From Klebsiella sp. BIGb0407 (GTDB taxonomy: Bacteria; Pseudomonadota; Gammaproteobacteria; Enterobacterales; Enterobacteriaceae), in contig NZ_JANUEQ010000002.1 of assembly GCF_024807845.1 (NCBI RefSeq), forward strand, positions 62,001-126,000: DNA of 64,000 bases. Direction: 5' to 3'. The notes under the pieces were generated by a model that saw only the letters and a program-made list of their open reading frames with translations, searched no databases and was not told the DNA's origin. Positions 16,289 to 26,192 of this stretch are shown here, one piece after another; positions within the stretch are counted from its first letter, which is position 1; each line of letters starts with the position of its first letter. The position numbers and the translations under genes are program-made.

Positions 16289-16741
16289 ATGATTTGGATA
16301 ATGCTGGCCACACTGATTGTGGTATTTATTGTTGGTTTCAGAGTATTAACTTCGGGAACACGACGGGCAATTCGCCGTCTGAGCGAACGCTCAGGAGTAG
16401 ACCTGGTTACCGTAGAGTCGATGATAGATCAGATGGGTAAACAGCCCGGTAACGAGTTTTTGCAGTATTTGCATCGTCCTGATGAGTCTCATATTCAAAA
16501 TGCCGCACAAGTTTTGCTTATCTGGCAGGGCGTGATGATAGATGCCAGCCAGCAAAACCTGCAACTCTGGCATCGCATCTTGAAAAAAAACCGTCTGGCG
16601 GCACCGATAACTGAAGCTCAGTTACGTCTGGCGCTCGGTTTTCTGCGTGAAATGGAAATTGAAATGCAGGAGCTTCGTGACTTTCAGGTTCGTTACAATA
16701 GCCTGTTTTTACCTGAGGATGGCGTGGTCTGGCTACACTAA
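16289..16741 (+). CDS. yicN: DUF1198 family protein YicN
   Basis: A 150-residue protein matching E. coli YicN in length and pattern. It starts MIWIMLATLIVVFIVGFRVL, a membrane anchor of about 18 residues, followed by a helical cytoplasmic domain with RRAIRRLSER and YLHRPDESHIQNAAQVLLIWQ, and ends VVWLH. Function is not known in any species I can name. The gene stands alone, with an inverted repeat upstream and a terminator hairpin downstream. Confidence 0.92.
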   Translation: MIWIMLATLIVVFIVGFRVLTSGTRRAIRRLSERSGVDLVTVESMIDQMGKQPGNEFLQYLHRPDESHIQNAAQVLLIWQGVMIDASQQNLQLWHRILKKNRLAAPITEAQLRLALGFLREMEIEMQELRDFQVRYNSLFLPEDGVVWLH

Positions 16742-16761
16742 AGACAGGCAGTCTCGCTGCA

Positions 16762-16781
16762 AAAAGGGCGCTGCGCGCCCT
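16762..16781 (-). terminator. Intrinsic terminator of LysR gene
   Basis: Stem agggcgc/gcgccct with a three-base loop, followed on the minus strand by five T residues. It lies just after the minus-strand LysR stop. It could also stop yicN transcripts weakly from the other side. Confidence 0.8.
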
Positions 16782-16787
16782 CCGCTT

Positions 16788-17681
16788 CTACTCAATCAAA
16801 TGAAACTCCCGCTGCAACCAGCATTTAACTTGCTGAATATCTTCTCGCTCAGCTTTCTGCTGACTGGTGACAAAATAATAATTTCCACCGGGCAGACTCC
16901 CCGGAAGCGCAATCCGCAACAGTCCCTGCTTCAGCGCCTGCTGAATCAGCAACTCACTGGCTAACAGCACCCCTTGCCCGGCTATAGCAGCATGTATGGC
17001 ATGGGTCTCATCATCAAAACGAATACCTGAATGTACCGCCAGATTTACCGGACCAAAGGCCATTTTCCAGTGTTCCCAGTCCGGTTCAGGTGTCGGGATG
17101 TGACGATTTTCAATATGGAACAAGGTCAGTCCAACGAGATCCTCTGGTGTGTTCAGACGGAGTTGCGGACTGGCTACCAGCACAAAACTATCCTGATACA
17201 GCAAGATACTGTCGAGATTTTTATCAGCCTGCATACCATAGCGGATAGCACAATCCGCCACGCTGCCGCGAACATCGACTAAATCGGTACTACTGTGTAA
17301 ACGTAGTTCCAGACTGGAATATTGCTGATGTAACAATGGCAAACGGGGAACCAGCCAGTTAGTTAAAAAATTAGAGGTAGTACTCAGCGTGAGCGTCGGG
17401 GGTTGCCCGGGAGCCTGTATCTCGTCTATCGCTTCACGCAAGGTGGTAAAGATATTGCCCGATGCCCGAAAGAGAATCTCCCCCGCACCAGTCAGCGCGA
17501 CTCCGCGCGCTGAACGAATAAATAATCGCTGATTAAGTGACTCCTCCAGCACCCGAATTTGATGGCTGATGGCCGTCGACGTGACGCCGATTTCTTCAGC
17601 GGCAAGTTTGAAACTGACGTGCCGGGCAACCGCATCAAAAGCACGAATAGCCGTCAATGGGGGTAATCGCTGCTGCTTCAT
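16788..17681 (-). CDS. LysR-family regulator, GcvA-like
   Basis: A 297-residue LysR regulator. The N-terminal helix-turn-helix (LPPLTAIRAFDAVARHVSFKLAAEE, split here as LPPLTAIRAF then AVARHVSF and TAISHQIRVLE) is the GcvA/AmpR-like type. The effector domain lies at about 92-295. It is divergent from an MFS exporter gene across 130 bases and likely controls it. It ends directly before its own T-tailed terminator. The effector is unknown. Confidence 0.9.
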   Translation of the reverse strand: MKQQRLPPLTAIRAFDAVARHVSFKLAAEEIGVTSTAISHQIRVLEESLNQRLFIRSARGVALTGAGEILFRASGNIFTTLREAIDEIQAPGQPPTLTLSTTSNFLTNWLVPRLPLLHQQYSSLELRLHSSTDLVDVRGSVADCAIRYGMQADKNLDSILLYQDSFVLVASPQLRLNTPEDLVGLTLFHIENRHIPTPEPDWEHWKMAFGPVNLAVHSGIRFDDETHAIHAAIAGQGVLLASELLIQQALKQGLLRIALPGSLPGGNYYFVTSQQKAEREDIQQVKCWLQREFHLIE

Positions 17682-17811
17682 GACTGAATTAATCTCATCT
17701 GTTGCTGAATTATATGACTTTGATTTGCAGTATTAATAAGGCGTAGCCTGTTTCACATCATCAATATCAGGTGAATCATTTTCATCATATATCATTAGCA
17801 GGAAGTACTCT

Positions 17812-19161
17812 ATGACACAAACCGATACCTTAACGTCAGCCTCTTCTGTGCGTTATCTGGCGTTGCTGGCTCCCTGCATTGCCCAGGCGTTGATCGCGCT
17901 GGATTATGCGATTGTTTATGTTGCGCTTCCTACGCTTGCTCATCAACTGACGCTTTCAGTCAGCGAAATGCAGTGGGTCGTCTCTCTTTATGGGCTGAGT
18001 TTTGCCGCATTATTGCTGATGGGCGGAAGTCTTTGTGACAAACTCGGAGCCAGACGCGTATTCAGTCTCGGTATGCTGGGATTTTTACTGGCATCAGCGC
18101 TCGGTGGGCTGGCATCTGATGGGTCATTATTGTTAATCGCCCGAGGAGGTCAGGGGCTGTCTGCTGCTATGCTACAACCTGCGGTGATGGCTCTGCTGGC
18201 ACAACGCTTTCACGGTGAGTCACATAACCGTGCACTGGCAATCTGGAGCGCTATCGGAACCCTGGGACTGATATCCGGCGTGATGCTCGGTGGCGTGCTG
18301 ACCGCTATCAGCTGGCGCACAATTTTCTTTATCAATATTCCCCCGGGCCTGATTGCACTCTGGTTCGTACGTAAGCATTATCAGCAAAAACGGCCGGACA
18401 GCGCTTCACAGCCTGTGGGTATCGCGGCTCTGGTCGGTTGTGGTACTGCCGGAGCACTCGTCTGGGCAATGATGCGCTATGCCGAAATCGGTACCATGGA
18501 TTATTTCGCTAACCAGATTGCAGCGGCGATGCTGGTACTGTTTATTTTACATGAGCGTTTTGCGACTCAACCACTCCTGTCACGAGAACTCCGTGAGATA
18601 CCCGGCTTAAGAATCGGCTGGCTCAGCAGTGCTTTTTATATGGCAAGTGTCGGAAGTCAGTTTTATGCCATGACTCTGCTTTGGCAGCAGACCTTACAGC
18701 TGGATGCCGTTACCACCGGCCTGCTGTTCACGCCACTGGCACTGCTGATTGTGGTCGGTAATCTTATCTATACCCACTTCAGTAAGTATTTTACCGGCGG
18801 TCAGTTACTGATGGCCGGGTTTGCGGGGGCGGGTCTTGGGCTAAAATTACTTTCAGTTGCGCCATATACCCCGCTGTCTCTGAGTTTTATCACAGGGATA
18901 ATACTGAGTGGTATCGGGCATGGCATTATTTTCCCCGCCATGTTTGCTGTTGGTCTGAAAAAAGTGCATTTGCAGCAGCAAGGACGTGCCAGTGCTCTGA
19001 TAATCACCAGCCAGTATATTGCCGGAGCAATGACCCTGGCAGTTATCTCCCTGTTTCTCGGAATTGCGCCTGATATCGCTGACTGGGCCGACGTATTTTC
19101 GCTGTTAAGCGCTCTGGCATTTATCGGTATGCTGGTTGCTCTGTGTGCTGACAAAAAATAA
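17812..19161 (+). CDS. MFS exporter, DHA2 (EmrB/QacA) type
   Basis: A 449-residue major facilitator protein with about 12-14 membrane helices. Helix 1 has the DHA2 motif LDYAIVYVALPTL; loop 2-3 has GGSLCDKLGARRVF (motif A); helix 5 has the antiporter motif near GVMLGGVLTAISWRTIFFIN. The start has aggaag 8 bases upstream. It would export drugs or a metabolite by proton antiport. No membrane-fusion partner is adjacent. Divergence from the LysR gene suggests induction by that regulator's ligand. Confidence 0.88.
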   Translation: MTQTDTLTSASSVRYLALLAPCIAQALIALDYAIVYVALPTLAHQLTLSVSEMQWVVSLYGLSFAALLLMGGSLCDKLGARRVFSLGMLGFLLASALGGLASDGSLLLIARGGQGLSAAMLQPAVMALLAQRFHGESHNRALAIWSAIGTLGLISGVMLGGVLTAISWRTIFFINIPPGLIALWFVRKHYQQKRPDSASQPVGIAALVGCGTAGALVWAMMRYAEIGTMDYFANQIAAAMLVLFILHERFATQPLLSRELREIPGLRIGWLSSAFYMASVGSQFYAMTLLWQQTLQLDAVTTGLLFTPLALLIVVGNLIYTHFSKYFTGGQLLMAGFAGAGLGLKLLSVAPYTPLSLSFITGIILSGIGHGIIFPAMFAVGLKKVHLQQQGRASALIITSQYIAGAMTLAVISLFLGIAPDIADWADVFSLLSALAFIGMLVALCADKK

Positions 19162-19166
19162 TCTAA

Positions 19167-19184
19167 GGGGCATTGTTATGCCCC
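19167..19184. terminator. Hairpin between convergent MFS and chemoreceptor genes
   Basis: Stem ggggcat/atgcccc with loop tgtt. Convergent genes on both sides suggest a shared terminator, although no T-tract follows on the plus strand. Confidence 0.55.
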
Positions 19185-19197
19185 CGATTATCAATAA

Positions 19198-20748
19198 TTA
19201 GCCGCGATTCAGGGTAAATACCCGCACACTTTCCAGCAACAGGCTGGATTGCTCTTTCAGTGAACCACTGGCTGCAGATGACTCCTCAACCAGTGAAGCA
19301 TTCTGCTGAGTCGTGGTATCAATCTGCCCCATTGCAACGTTAATCTGCGCAATACCGTCACTCTGTTCATTACTAGCACGCGCGATTTCATCCACCAGAT
19401 CCTGTACACGAGCAACATTAACCACTATCTCTTGCATACCGGTATCCGCCTGGCTGACCAGACCACGGCCTTGGGTAATTTTACCCACAGAGGCACCAAT
19501 AATATCGCGGATCTCTTTCGCAGCACCTGAGCTTCTCTGGGCCAGGGTTCTGACCTCTCCGGCAACAACCGCAAAACCACGGCCCTGTTCACCAGCTCGG
19601 GCCGCTTCAACCGCAGCATTCAGCGCGAGTATATTGGTCTGGAAAGCAATTCCCTCAATGGCGGCAATAATATCCGTCATCTTTTGTGCACCACTATGGA
19701 TCTCACCCATCGCAGAGGCCACACTGTGCATACGCTCACTGTTGGCTTTGACCATTTTGCCTGACTCAGTAAACAGTTCGTTGACCAGGCGAGCATTACT
19801 CGCGGTACTTTGAATCGTTGAGGTTAGCTGTTCCAGGGTCGCTGCCGTTTGCTCCACGCTAGCGGCTTGTTCTTCGGTACGTGCAGCTAAATCCTGGTTA
19901 CCGGCATCTATTTCATCCGCCGCCATCGCAATATTTTCGGCTCCAGAGCTGACGTTTCTGACCGTCGTTGCGAGGGAGTCCACCATCTCTTTCAGAGAGT
20001 GCATCAGCTGGCCTAACTCATCACGGGAATGAACGGTCACCTCGGTGGTGAGATCGCCCTGAGCAACCAGGCTTGCCACCGTGACCGCTTCTTTCAATGG
20101 TCGTGTAATACTGCGAGTAATGGCCCAGGAAATAAGCAGTCCACCACCGACGCCTAATGCAATCAGAAATAACATCACTAATTCATTGTTATGCGAGGTT
20201 TTCTGAATTTCACTATGAGTGGTGTTAATCAGGTTTTTTTGAAAATCTAACAGGTTGTATAAAGCCTGACGATACTCATCACTGACCGGAACCATTTTGT
20301 TCCAAATAAAATCCTCAATAACTTCATGCTCACCACTTCCGGCTAACACAATGCCTTCGTTGCGCGTCATCAGGTACTTTTCACGTATAGAAGCAATATT
20401 ACTCAGTAATTGCTTACCTTCATCCTGTTCAACCAGGGCAACCATTTGTTCCTGGATTTTACTGGTATCCATACTGTTTTTTGCGATTTGCAGCATCAGT
20501 TTCTGGCGTAGTGGCGCACCTTCAGTGGCCATCGCGGCAATGGTAATACCATTATTTTTATCAATTTGCGCCAGCCACTGTGCACTTAAGCGTTCCTTTA
20601 CTAAATGCTTTTCGAGCAATTCATCAACATCTTTCACATTTTCCCGGCTAAACCAAACGGCACTTGCCCCCATCAGTACCATCAGAGCTAATATTAGAAA
20701 AAAACCGGTATTAAGTCGTACGCCTACCCGCATATCACTGAATTTCAT
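19198..20748 (-). CDS. Methyl-accepting chemotaxis protein, 4-helix-bundle sensor
   Basis: A 516-residue chemoreceptor. A membrane segment at about 12-32 is followed by a periplasmic four-helix-bundle sensor (about 35-190), a second membrane segment (about 190-212), a HAMP domain and a long signalling coiled coil. The tip contains the invariant [20 protein letters not shown] block, which contacts CheA and CheW. The C-terminus ends VFTLNRG, without the NWETF pentapeptide that tethers CheR and CheB, so adaptation would depend on other receptors. No other chemotaxis genes are nearby. Ligand unknown. Confidence 0.93.
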   Translation of the reverse strand: MKFSDMRVGVRLNTGFFLILALMVLMGASAVWFSRENVKDVDELLEKHLVKERLSAQWLAQIDKNNGITIAAMATEGAPLRQKLMLQIAKNSMDTSKIQEQMVALVEQDEGKQLLSNIASIREKYLMTRNEGIVLAGSGEHEVIEDFIWNKMVPVSDEYRQALYNLLDFQKNLINTTHSEIQKTSHNNELVMLFLIALGVGGGLLISWAITRSITRPLKEAVTVASLVAQGDLTTEVTVHSRDELGQLMHSLKEMVDSLATTVRNVSSGAENIAMAADEIDAGNQDLAARTEEQAASVEQTAATLEQLTSTIQSTASNARLVNELFTESGKMVKANSERMHSVASAMGEIHSGAQKMTDIIAAIEGIAFQTNILALNAAVEAARAGEQGRGFAVVAGEVRTLAQRSSGAAKEIRDIIGASVGKITQGRGLVSQADTGMQEIVVNVARVQDLVDEIARASNEQSDGIAQINVAMGQIDTTTQQNASLVEESSAASGSLKEQSSLLLESVRVFTLNRG

Positions 20749-21010
20749 TCATTTTCCTTATTGTGACATCAACCGCACCAGAGAAATCGGGTATTATGGA
20801 TGATATTTTTAATAAACTTGTTTATACGGGTATCGGATATACGTTCACTTTCTATAGGTATAAATAAAAATAAATATTTTTTATTTTTTTGAAAGGCGTA
20901 TTTAAAATAAATCTGCGTGATTAATGTCACATATCGGTAAGGAAAATCAAAAATAAAACCCAATCCATTAAATCATTAGTGCGCTATCCATATATTAAAT
21001 AAGGATTAAG

Positions 21011-22141
21011 TTAAACGGGTATCATGGGTTTTATCACTTTCGGAGTAACGTTGTACGTGTCATGTCCTTCCAGCCGCAGATTACTGATTCTTTTTTGTAA
21101 CCCGGCAACCTGATTATTCAGTACATCGGCAGAGCTGGTTAATTCTTCAGACACGAAAATATTGCTTTGGGTAACTTTTTCCAATTCGGATAAAGCAATG
21201 GTTATTTGATGGATACCTTTCTCTTGTTCTGCGGTAGCGATATAAATATGTTCCATAAGTTCTTCAATATTTGTCGATCCTGAAACAATATCCTGCATGT
21301 TTTTCTCTGCATCTGTCACCAGGCTGACCCCCTGCATGACATTCTGGCTGGTCATTTCAATTAACGATTTGATATTTTTTGCTGATACCGCGCTTTGATG
21401 TGCCAGATTACGAACTTCACCAGCAACAACCGCAAAACCTTTACCATGCTCACCTGCTCTGGCGGCTTCCACTGCGGCATTAAGCGCCAGGATATTGGTC
21501 TGAAAGGCAATGTTATCAATAATACTGATAATTTCCGTCATTTTATTAGCGCACCCGGTAATCGAGGCCATATTACTGGTTAACTTCTGCATTAAATGAC
21601 TACCATGATTTGCTGAACGATGAGCACTGATGGTGATTTCACTCAGCTTACGAGTACTCTCAGCATTGTTTTTGGTGCCAACAGATATCTGTTCCATACT
21701 GGCGGCTGTTTCGATGAGCATTGCTGACTGCTGTTCTGTTTTTACTGACAGGCTGTCACTTTGACTTACCAGATGATTCGACAGATGCTTTGCTGAGAGT
21801 GAGGACTGCCGGATATCCAGTACCAGGCTGGTTATTTCAGATGACAGTTTATTGATACCAGGAATGAGACGTCCCGCACAGTTATTACCAAATTCAGCAA
21901 TATGAACTGATAAATTCCCGGAACCAATCTCATCAATATTTCGCTTAACTTCATTAATAGGTTTAACAAGGTACAGGGTCATATATGTCCAGAGACAGAT
22001 AATCAAAACACACCAGGCGATATTAAGCATCAATAAAACGGAAGCACTCGCTGCCAGAAGAAACGCTAATATATCAATGAGTAAAAAAGAACACACCATA
22101 AATAAAGTAATGACGTTTCTGACACTGGCATTTTTCAGCAT
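21011..22141 (-). CDS. Chemoreceptor lacking a periplasmic sensor domain
   Basis: A 376-residue methyl-accepting protein. Two hydrophobic segments (about 11-34 and 37-58) lie only a few residues apart, so there is no periplasmic ligand-binding domain. A HAMP-like region ([20 protein letters not shown]) and a complete signalling domain with the [20 protein letters not shown] tip follow. It may sense a cytoplasmic or membrane state, or be an input-free relic. It lies upstream of the other receptor gene in the same direction, but 262 AT-rich bases separate them, so a separate promoter is likely. No CheR pentapeptide. Confidence 0.9.
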   Translation of the reverse strand: MLKNASVRNVITLFMVCSFLLIDILAFLLAASASVLLMLNIAWCVLIICLWTYMTLYLVKPINEVKRNIDEIGSGNLSVHIAEFGNNCAGRLIPGINKLSSEITSLVLDIRQSSLSAKHLSNHLVSQSDSLSVKTEQQSAMLIETAASMEQISVGTKNNAESTRKLSEITISAHRSANHGSHLMQKLTSNMASITGCANKMTEIISIIDNIAFQTNILALNAAVEAARAGEHGKGFAVVAGEVRNLAHQSAVSAKNIKSLIEMTSQNVMQGVSLVTDAEKNMQDIVSGSTNIEELMEHIYIATAEQEKGIHQITIALSELEKVTQSNIFVSEELTSSADVLNNQVAGLQKRISNLRLEGHDTYNVTPKVIKPMIPV

Positions 22142-22361
22142 AACTCACCCTCGGGCTTTATTTAACACTGATATAGTTATGGTCATTTTTTTACATAAAA
22201 TCCAACATTGAATAAAAATTAAAATTATATTTCGCCCTAACCAGGTTAAATGGAATTTTAGCGCGATTTGATGACGTAAAAAATCAACTGTTCTCCCATC
22301 AACATCCGCTTATCACTGCAGCAATATCTTCCCTCTTGTAACTTGCATTTCGATAGTCACT

Positions 22362-22967
22362 ATGTCAATGTCAGTTCAGAACACTCTCGGTGCCCAGATA
22401 ACCATGAAAAATGAACCCTTGTACCATGCACCTTGCCCTATAGCGCGCAGTCTTGGGCGTATTGGTGATAGCTGGAGCATCATTATTTTGCGTGATGCTT
22501 TTGCAGGTTTTACCCGTTTTGATGAGTTCCAGAAGAACAGTACTATCGCTCCCAATATTCTTTCCCGTCGGCTGAAAGACTTGGTGGACGACGGGCTGCT
22601 AGAGAAACGGAGTTACAGCACTACTCCACTACGCTACGAATATCACCTCACCCCGCTGGGGCGAGATTTTCGCCCAGTTCTGATGGCGTTGCTGCAATGG
22701 GGAAATCAACATTTTTCACCAGAAGGGCCACAGATGCAGTTAGTGGAAATGGCAACTCTACGTCCGGTAGAAGCGGTTATGGTCGATAAACAGACCGGAG
22801 AAGCGATTAGCTCCCCAAAATATGGCCTGATCCCCGGTCCTGCCGCGGCCCCTGTTATTCACTATCGCCATGAATACTTAGCGCGTAAGCGTAATGGTGA
22901 GAGTAACGAGAAATTTATGCCTGACTCACAGGAGTCAGTAACACGACCAACATCAGGAAATAAATGA
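22362..22967 (+). CDS. HxlR-family transcriptional regulator
   Basis: A 201-residue winged-helix regulator. The HxlR domain covers about residues 22-115: CPIARSLGRIGDSWSIIILRD, split as CPIARSLGRI and WSIIILRDAF, then FDEFQK, NILSRRLKDL and LTPLGRDF. Cys25 is the conserved N-terminal cysteine that in some HxlR proteins senses electrophiles or oxidants. The tail beyond 115 is longer than usual. Its stop overlaps the KAS gene start by four bases, so it is translated together with it and may control this cluster. Inducer unknown. Confidence 0.9.
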   Translation: MSMSVQNTLGAQITMKNEPLYHAPCPIARSLGRIGDSWSIIILRDAFAGFTRFDEFQKNSTIAPNILSRRLKDLVDDGLLEKRSYSTTPLRYEYHLTPLGRDFRPVLMALLQWGNQHFSPEGPQMQLVEMATLRPVEAVMVDKQTGEAISSPKYGLIPGPAAAPVIHYRHEYLARKRNGESNEKFMPDSQESVTRPTSGNK

Positions 22968-24244
22968 TGAATCATTCACTTAAACGTATTGTTATCACCG
23001 GCATGGGCATTGTCAGCCCATTAGGCTGCGGTGTATCGCACGTCTGGCAGTCATTGCTGGCGGGTAAGTCTGGTATTTCACGCCTTGATGATGAGATTGT
23101 TGAAGGTATTGGCTGTAAAATCGCCGGACAAGTGCCGGACATCGAACAAGACCCGGAACATGGCTTTGATCCTCTCGCGACGATCCCGGCGAAAGAACGT
23201 AAAAAGATGGATCGCTTTATCGAGTTTGCTTTAGTCGCCGCTAAAGAAGCCCTTGCTCAGGCAGGCTGGGAGCCACAGTCTCAGGAACAAAAAGACAGAA
23301 CCGCAACCGTGATTGCCACCGGTATTGGTGGATTTAATGAGATAGCCAATGCGGTACACGTAACTGATGAGCGTGGGCCGCGTCGTTTATCTCCCTTTAC
23401 TATACCGTCTTTCCTCGCCAACTTAGCCGCCGGACATGTCTCCATTGCCCATGGTTTTCGTGGCCCGATTGGTGCCCCGGTTACCGCTTGTGCCGCCGGA
23501 GCCCAGGCGATTGGTGATGCCGCGCGGATGATTCGCAGTGGTGAAGCCGATATCGCTGTATGCGGGGGAGCAGAAGCCGCTATTCACCGTGTCAGCCTGG
23601 CAGGTTTTGCCGCGGCCAGAGCGCTTTCTTCAGAGTTTAATGATACTCCAGAAACCGCATCGCGCCCTTTCGATAGCAGCCGGGATGGTTTTGTTATGGG
23701 AGAAGGGGCTGGATTACTGGTAATCGAGTCGCTGGAACATGCCATTGCTCGGGGTGCAACACCCCTGGCTGAACTGGTCGGCTATGGCACCAGCGCAGAT
23801 GCTTACCACCTGACCGCGGGTCCGGAAGACGGTAATGGTGCCGGACGAGCAATGGAAACTGCTATTCGTCAGGCAGGGATCCGGGTGACAGAGATCCAGC
23901 ATATCAATGCTCATGCGACATCAACTCAAGTAGGTGATAAAGGCGAACTGGCTGCAATTAAAGGTCTTTTTGGCCAGCATCCGGTAGCTATTTCATCAAC
24001 AAAATCAGCAACCGGACATTTGTTAGGCGCGGCCGGAGGGATAGAAGCTATCTTTACTGTTCAAGCTCTGCGTGACCAGATTGTTCCCCCGACTCTCAAC
24101 CTGCATAATCCGGATCCCGATGCGGCAGGGCTGAATTTAATCGCCCTGGAAGCACAGCCGCTGGCTATGCGTTATGCGCTGTCGAATGGCTTCGGGTTTG
24201 GTGGCGTCAACGCCAGCCTGTTACTGAAACGCTGGGAAGAGTAA
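22964..24244 (+). CDS. Beta-ketoacyl-ACP synthase II-like (FabF family)
   Basis: A 426-residue condensing enzyme with the full active site: Cys in VTACAAGAQAIGD, first His in INAHATST and second His in KSATGHLLGAAGG, plus the C-terminal SNGFGFGGVNAS. It would join malonyl-ACP to an acyl chain. It is a FabF paralogue, not the housekeeping gene, because no fab cluster or acpP surrounds it. It is coupled to the HxlR regulator and sits before a fatty-acid desaturase gene, so it probably makes or extends a special acyl chain. Confidence 0.9.
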   Translation: MMNHSLKRIVITGMGIVSPLGCGVSHVWQSLLAGKSGISRLDDEIVEGIGCKIAGQVPDIEQDPEHGFDPLATIPAKERKKMDRFIEFALVAAKEALAQAGWEPQSQEQKDRTATVIATGIGGFNEIANAVHVTDERGPRRLSPFTIPSFLANLAAGHVSIAHGFRGPIGAPVTACAAGAQAIGDAARMIRSGEADIAVCGGAEAAIHRVSLAGFAAARALSSEFNDTPETASRPFDSSRDGFVMGEGAGLLVIESLEHAIARGATPLAELVGYGTSADAYHLTAGPEDGNGAGRAMETAIRQAGIRVTEIQHINAHATSTQVGDKGELAAIKGLFGQHPVAISSTKSATGHLLGAAGGIEAIFTVQALRDQIVPPTLNLHNPDPDAAGLNLIALEAQPLAMRYALSNGFGFGGVNASLLLKRWEE

Positions 24245-24251
24245 CGCTTTC

Positions 24252-24282
24252 ACAGACCGTATCAAGTCAAGATGCGGTCTGT
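24252..24282 (+). terminator. Hairpin between KAS II-like and desaturase genes
   Basis: Arms acagaccgtatc and gatgcggtctgt form a 12-bp stem with one G-T pair and a seven-base loop. No T-run follows, so it is likely a partial attenuator or mRNA stabiliser between two genes of one cluster. Confidence 0.5.
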
Positions 24283-24377
24283 AACTATGGTTAGTACTTT
24301 TAATTGGTTTGCTGCGGGCTCATGACTATTTACTCTCTCAAAGATTGACGGGTAAAGCGTTGCCAGTGGTCGCCACA

Positions 24378-25379
24378 ATGAGTAGAAAATCTTCAGTTTA
24401 TTTGCATCAGCAACAACGTGAGTTTATCGCTCAACTTCAGCGCTCATGGCTCTGGCGTACTGAGCTGCCGACCTGGTTACTGATCATCACCCTTTATGGC
24501 GGTTGGTTTGCAACCGTTGCCTGGTGGCAATCAATCGGACTCTTGCCGGCAACCTTATTACTGATCTGGCTGAGTACTTGGTATATGTCGTTGCAACATG
24601 AACTGTTGCACGGGCATCCAACCCGCTTTCCTCGCCTTAACCAGCTGTTCGGGCTGATCCCTTTTTCAATCTGGTATCCCTATGGGACTTATCGTGACCT
24701 CCATCTTAAACATCATTACGATGAAGACTTAACCGTCCCGGAAACCGACCCTGAAAGTTATTATTTTACCGAACGCCGCTGGCAACATTTTAACGGTATC
24801 CAGCGCCTACTGGTACGCCTACGCAATACTTTTCCGGGGCGTCTACTATTGACTCCACTGCTGACCATTCCTTGGGTAGCCGTCGATATCTGGCAGTCAT
24901 TTCGTCAGGGCAACCGCCCGGCAATCGCGATGTGGTCTGTACATATTCTGTTACTGGCTCCGGTATTTGGCTGGCTAAAACTGCATGACTTCTCGATTAT
25001 CTATTATCTGTTAGTAGTCACCTGGCCGATGCTGGCGCTGACCCGGGTACGCTCCTTCTTCGAACATCGTGCAGCCGAAGCCCCTGAGGCACGTACCGTA
25101 ATAAATGAAGCCGGGATGTTCTGGCGTTTGCTATTTCTGAATCTTAATTATCACTCAGTCCATCATGATTTACCGGGTATTCCATGGTATGGGTTACCGA
25201 CAGTCTACCGGACTTATAAACAAGAGTATCTGGAACGTAATCAGGGCTTTTTGGTGAATGGCTATGGGGAGTTAATGCGTGAGCATTTACTCAAGCCCAT
25301 CGAAGTAGAGATAAATCCTTATTTCCCTGAAGCTCGAGTCGCGGCTGAGCATTCCACAGTGGCAAAAACTTATGACTAA
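24378..25379 (+). CDS. Membrane fatty-acid desaturase/hydroxylase
   Basis: A 333-residue integral membrane di-iron enzyme. Three histidine boxes are present: HELLHGH (74-80), HLKHH (109-113) and HSVHH (259-263), the pattern of acyl-lipid desaturases and related hydroxylases. Four or more hydrophobic segments lie between them. The ATG at 24378 is preferred; a TTG 69 bases upstream is possible and no start has a strong ribosome site. Bacteria with a FabA/FabB route need no aerobic desaturase, so this enzyme is probably specialised. The stop overlaps the next gene by 8 bases. Confidence 0.88.
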   Translation: MSRKSSVYLHQQQREFIAQLQRSWLWRTELPTWLLIITLYGGWFATVAWWQSIGLLPATLLLIWLSTWYMSLQHELLHGHPTRFPRLNQLFGLIPFSIWYPYGTYRDLHLKHHYDEDLTVPETDPESYYFTERRWQHFNGIQRLLVRLRNTFPGRLLLTPLLTIPWVAVDIWQSFRQGNRPAIAMWSVHILLLAPVFGWLKLHDFSIIYYLLVVTWPMLALTRVRSFFEHRAAEAPEARTVINEAGMFWRLLFLNLNYHSVHHDLPGIPWYGLPTVYRTYKQEYLERNQGFLVNGYGELMREHLLKPIEVEINPYFPEARVAAEHSTVAKTYD

Positions 25380-26169
25380 GCAGCTATCCTTACCTATGTA
25401 CGATGTCTGGCATCCGGATACTGCGGTACTGGTGAAAGTATTACGCCAGTTACTGACTGAAGAGGGTCTTGAAGGAGATACTATCTTATTTCAGCAACCG
25501 GAGGACTATCTTGCCCACTGGCACTCCTCTGAACTGCTACTCAGCCAGACCTGTGGTTACCCGCTAGTGACACTGTTACCCGAACTTCAAATTGTCGGTA
25601 CTTTTCATTACCAGGCAGCAGGATGTGAGGGTTTTCACTACAGCAGTCATCTGGTCGTCAGAGCCGCTGAGGAGGGAAAAACGCTGGCTGATTTTCGCAA
25701 TAAGCGCGTGGTCTGTAACAGCGAGGATTCTCAGTCCGGGTACCATTGTCTGCGTACACTGGTTGCTCCTTTGCATAATCAGGGGCACTTTTTCTCACAA
25801 ATCCTCTTCAGTGGCAGCCATCAAAACTCCCTGGCCATTCTGAAAACCAATCGGGCGGATATCACAGCGATCGATGCCGTCACCTGGGCACTTCTGGCCC
25901 GACATCGGCCCGAGAATCTTGCCGGGCTGGTATCTATTGGCAGCACGCCTCTGATACCGGGCCTGCCAATGATTACCTCCGCCCGGACTTCACCGCAAAC
26001 GCTGGAAAAACTACGCAAAGTGCTGAAACGTCTGGTGACAGAACCGGAATGGCGTAGTGTCTGTGATGCCTTGTTGATTAAGGATTTCACCGTCACTGAA
26101 CGGAAGGACTATCAGCTGATCAGTGATAACGTAGAGAGGGCTGCCATCAGTGGGTTATCCGAACTTTAA
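25372..26169 (+). CDS. PhnD/SsuA/transferrin-like protein without signal peptide
   Basis: A 265-residue protein of the phosphonate/phosphite periplasmic-binding type, with a two-lobed fold pattern (MYDVWHPD near the N-terminus, FRNKRVVCNSEDSQSGYHCL, ILKTNRADITAIDAVTWALL). Unlike transport proteins it has no signal peptide or lipobox, so it should stay in the cytoplasm. It overlaps the desaturase gene by 8 bases and no permease or ATPase gene follows on this strand. It may act as an enzyme or ligand-binding partner of the cluster. Family confident, role unknown. Confidence 0.8.
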   Translation: MTKQLSLPMYDVWHPDTAVLVKVLRQLLTEEGLEGDTILFQQPEDYLAHWHSSELLLSQTCGYPLVTLLPELQIVGTFHYQAAGCEGFHYSSHLVVRAAEEGKTLADFRNKRVVCNSEDSQSGYHCLRTLVAPLHNQGHFFSQILFSGSHQNSLAILKTNRADITAIDAVTWALLARHRPENLAGLVSIGSTPLIPGLPMITSARTSPQTLEKLRKVLKRLVTEPEWRSVCDALLIKDFTVTERKDYQLISDNVERAAISGLSEL

Positions 26170-26171
26170 TA

Positions 26172-26190
26172 GAGCCCTTTGCAGGGCTAT
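26172..26190. terminator. Short hairpin between convergent operons
   Basis: Stem agccct/agggct with loop ttgc lies in the 23-base gap between the PhnD-like gene and the convergent monooxygenase gene. It is probably a shared weak terminator. Confidence 0.5.
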
Positions 26191-26192
26191 AT

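Noticed and set aside
19313-19813. Long plus-strand open frame of 166 codons
   Set aside because: It is antisense to the conserved signalling domain of the chemoreceptor; its composition reflects the shadow of that gene.
20769-20963. Small minus-strand frame between the two chemoreceptors
   Set aside because: The AT-rich composition gives Phe/Tyr/Lys-rich random sequence, and no start signal is seen.
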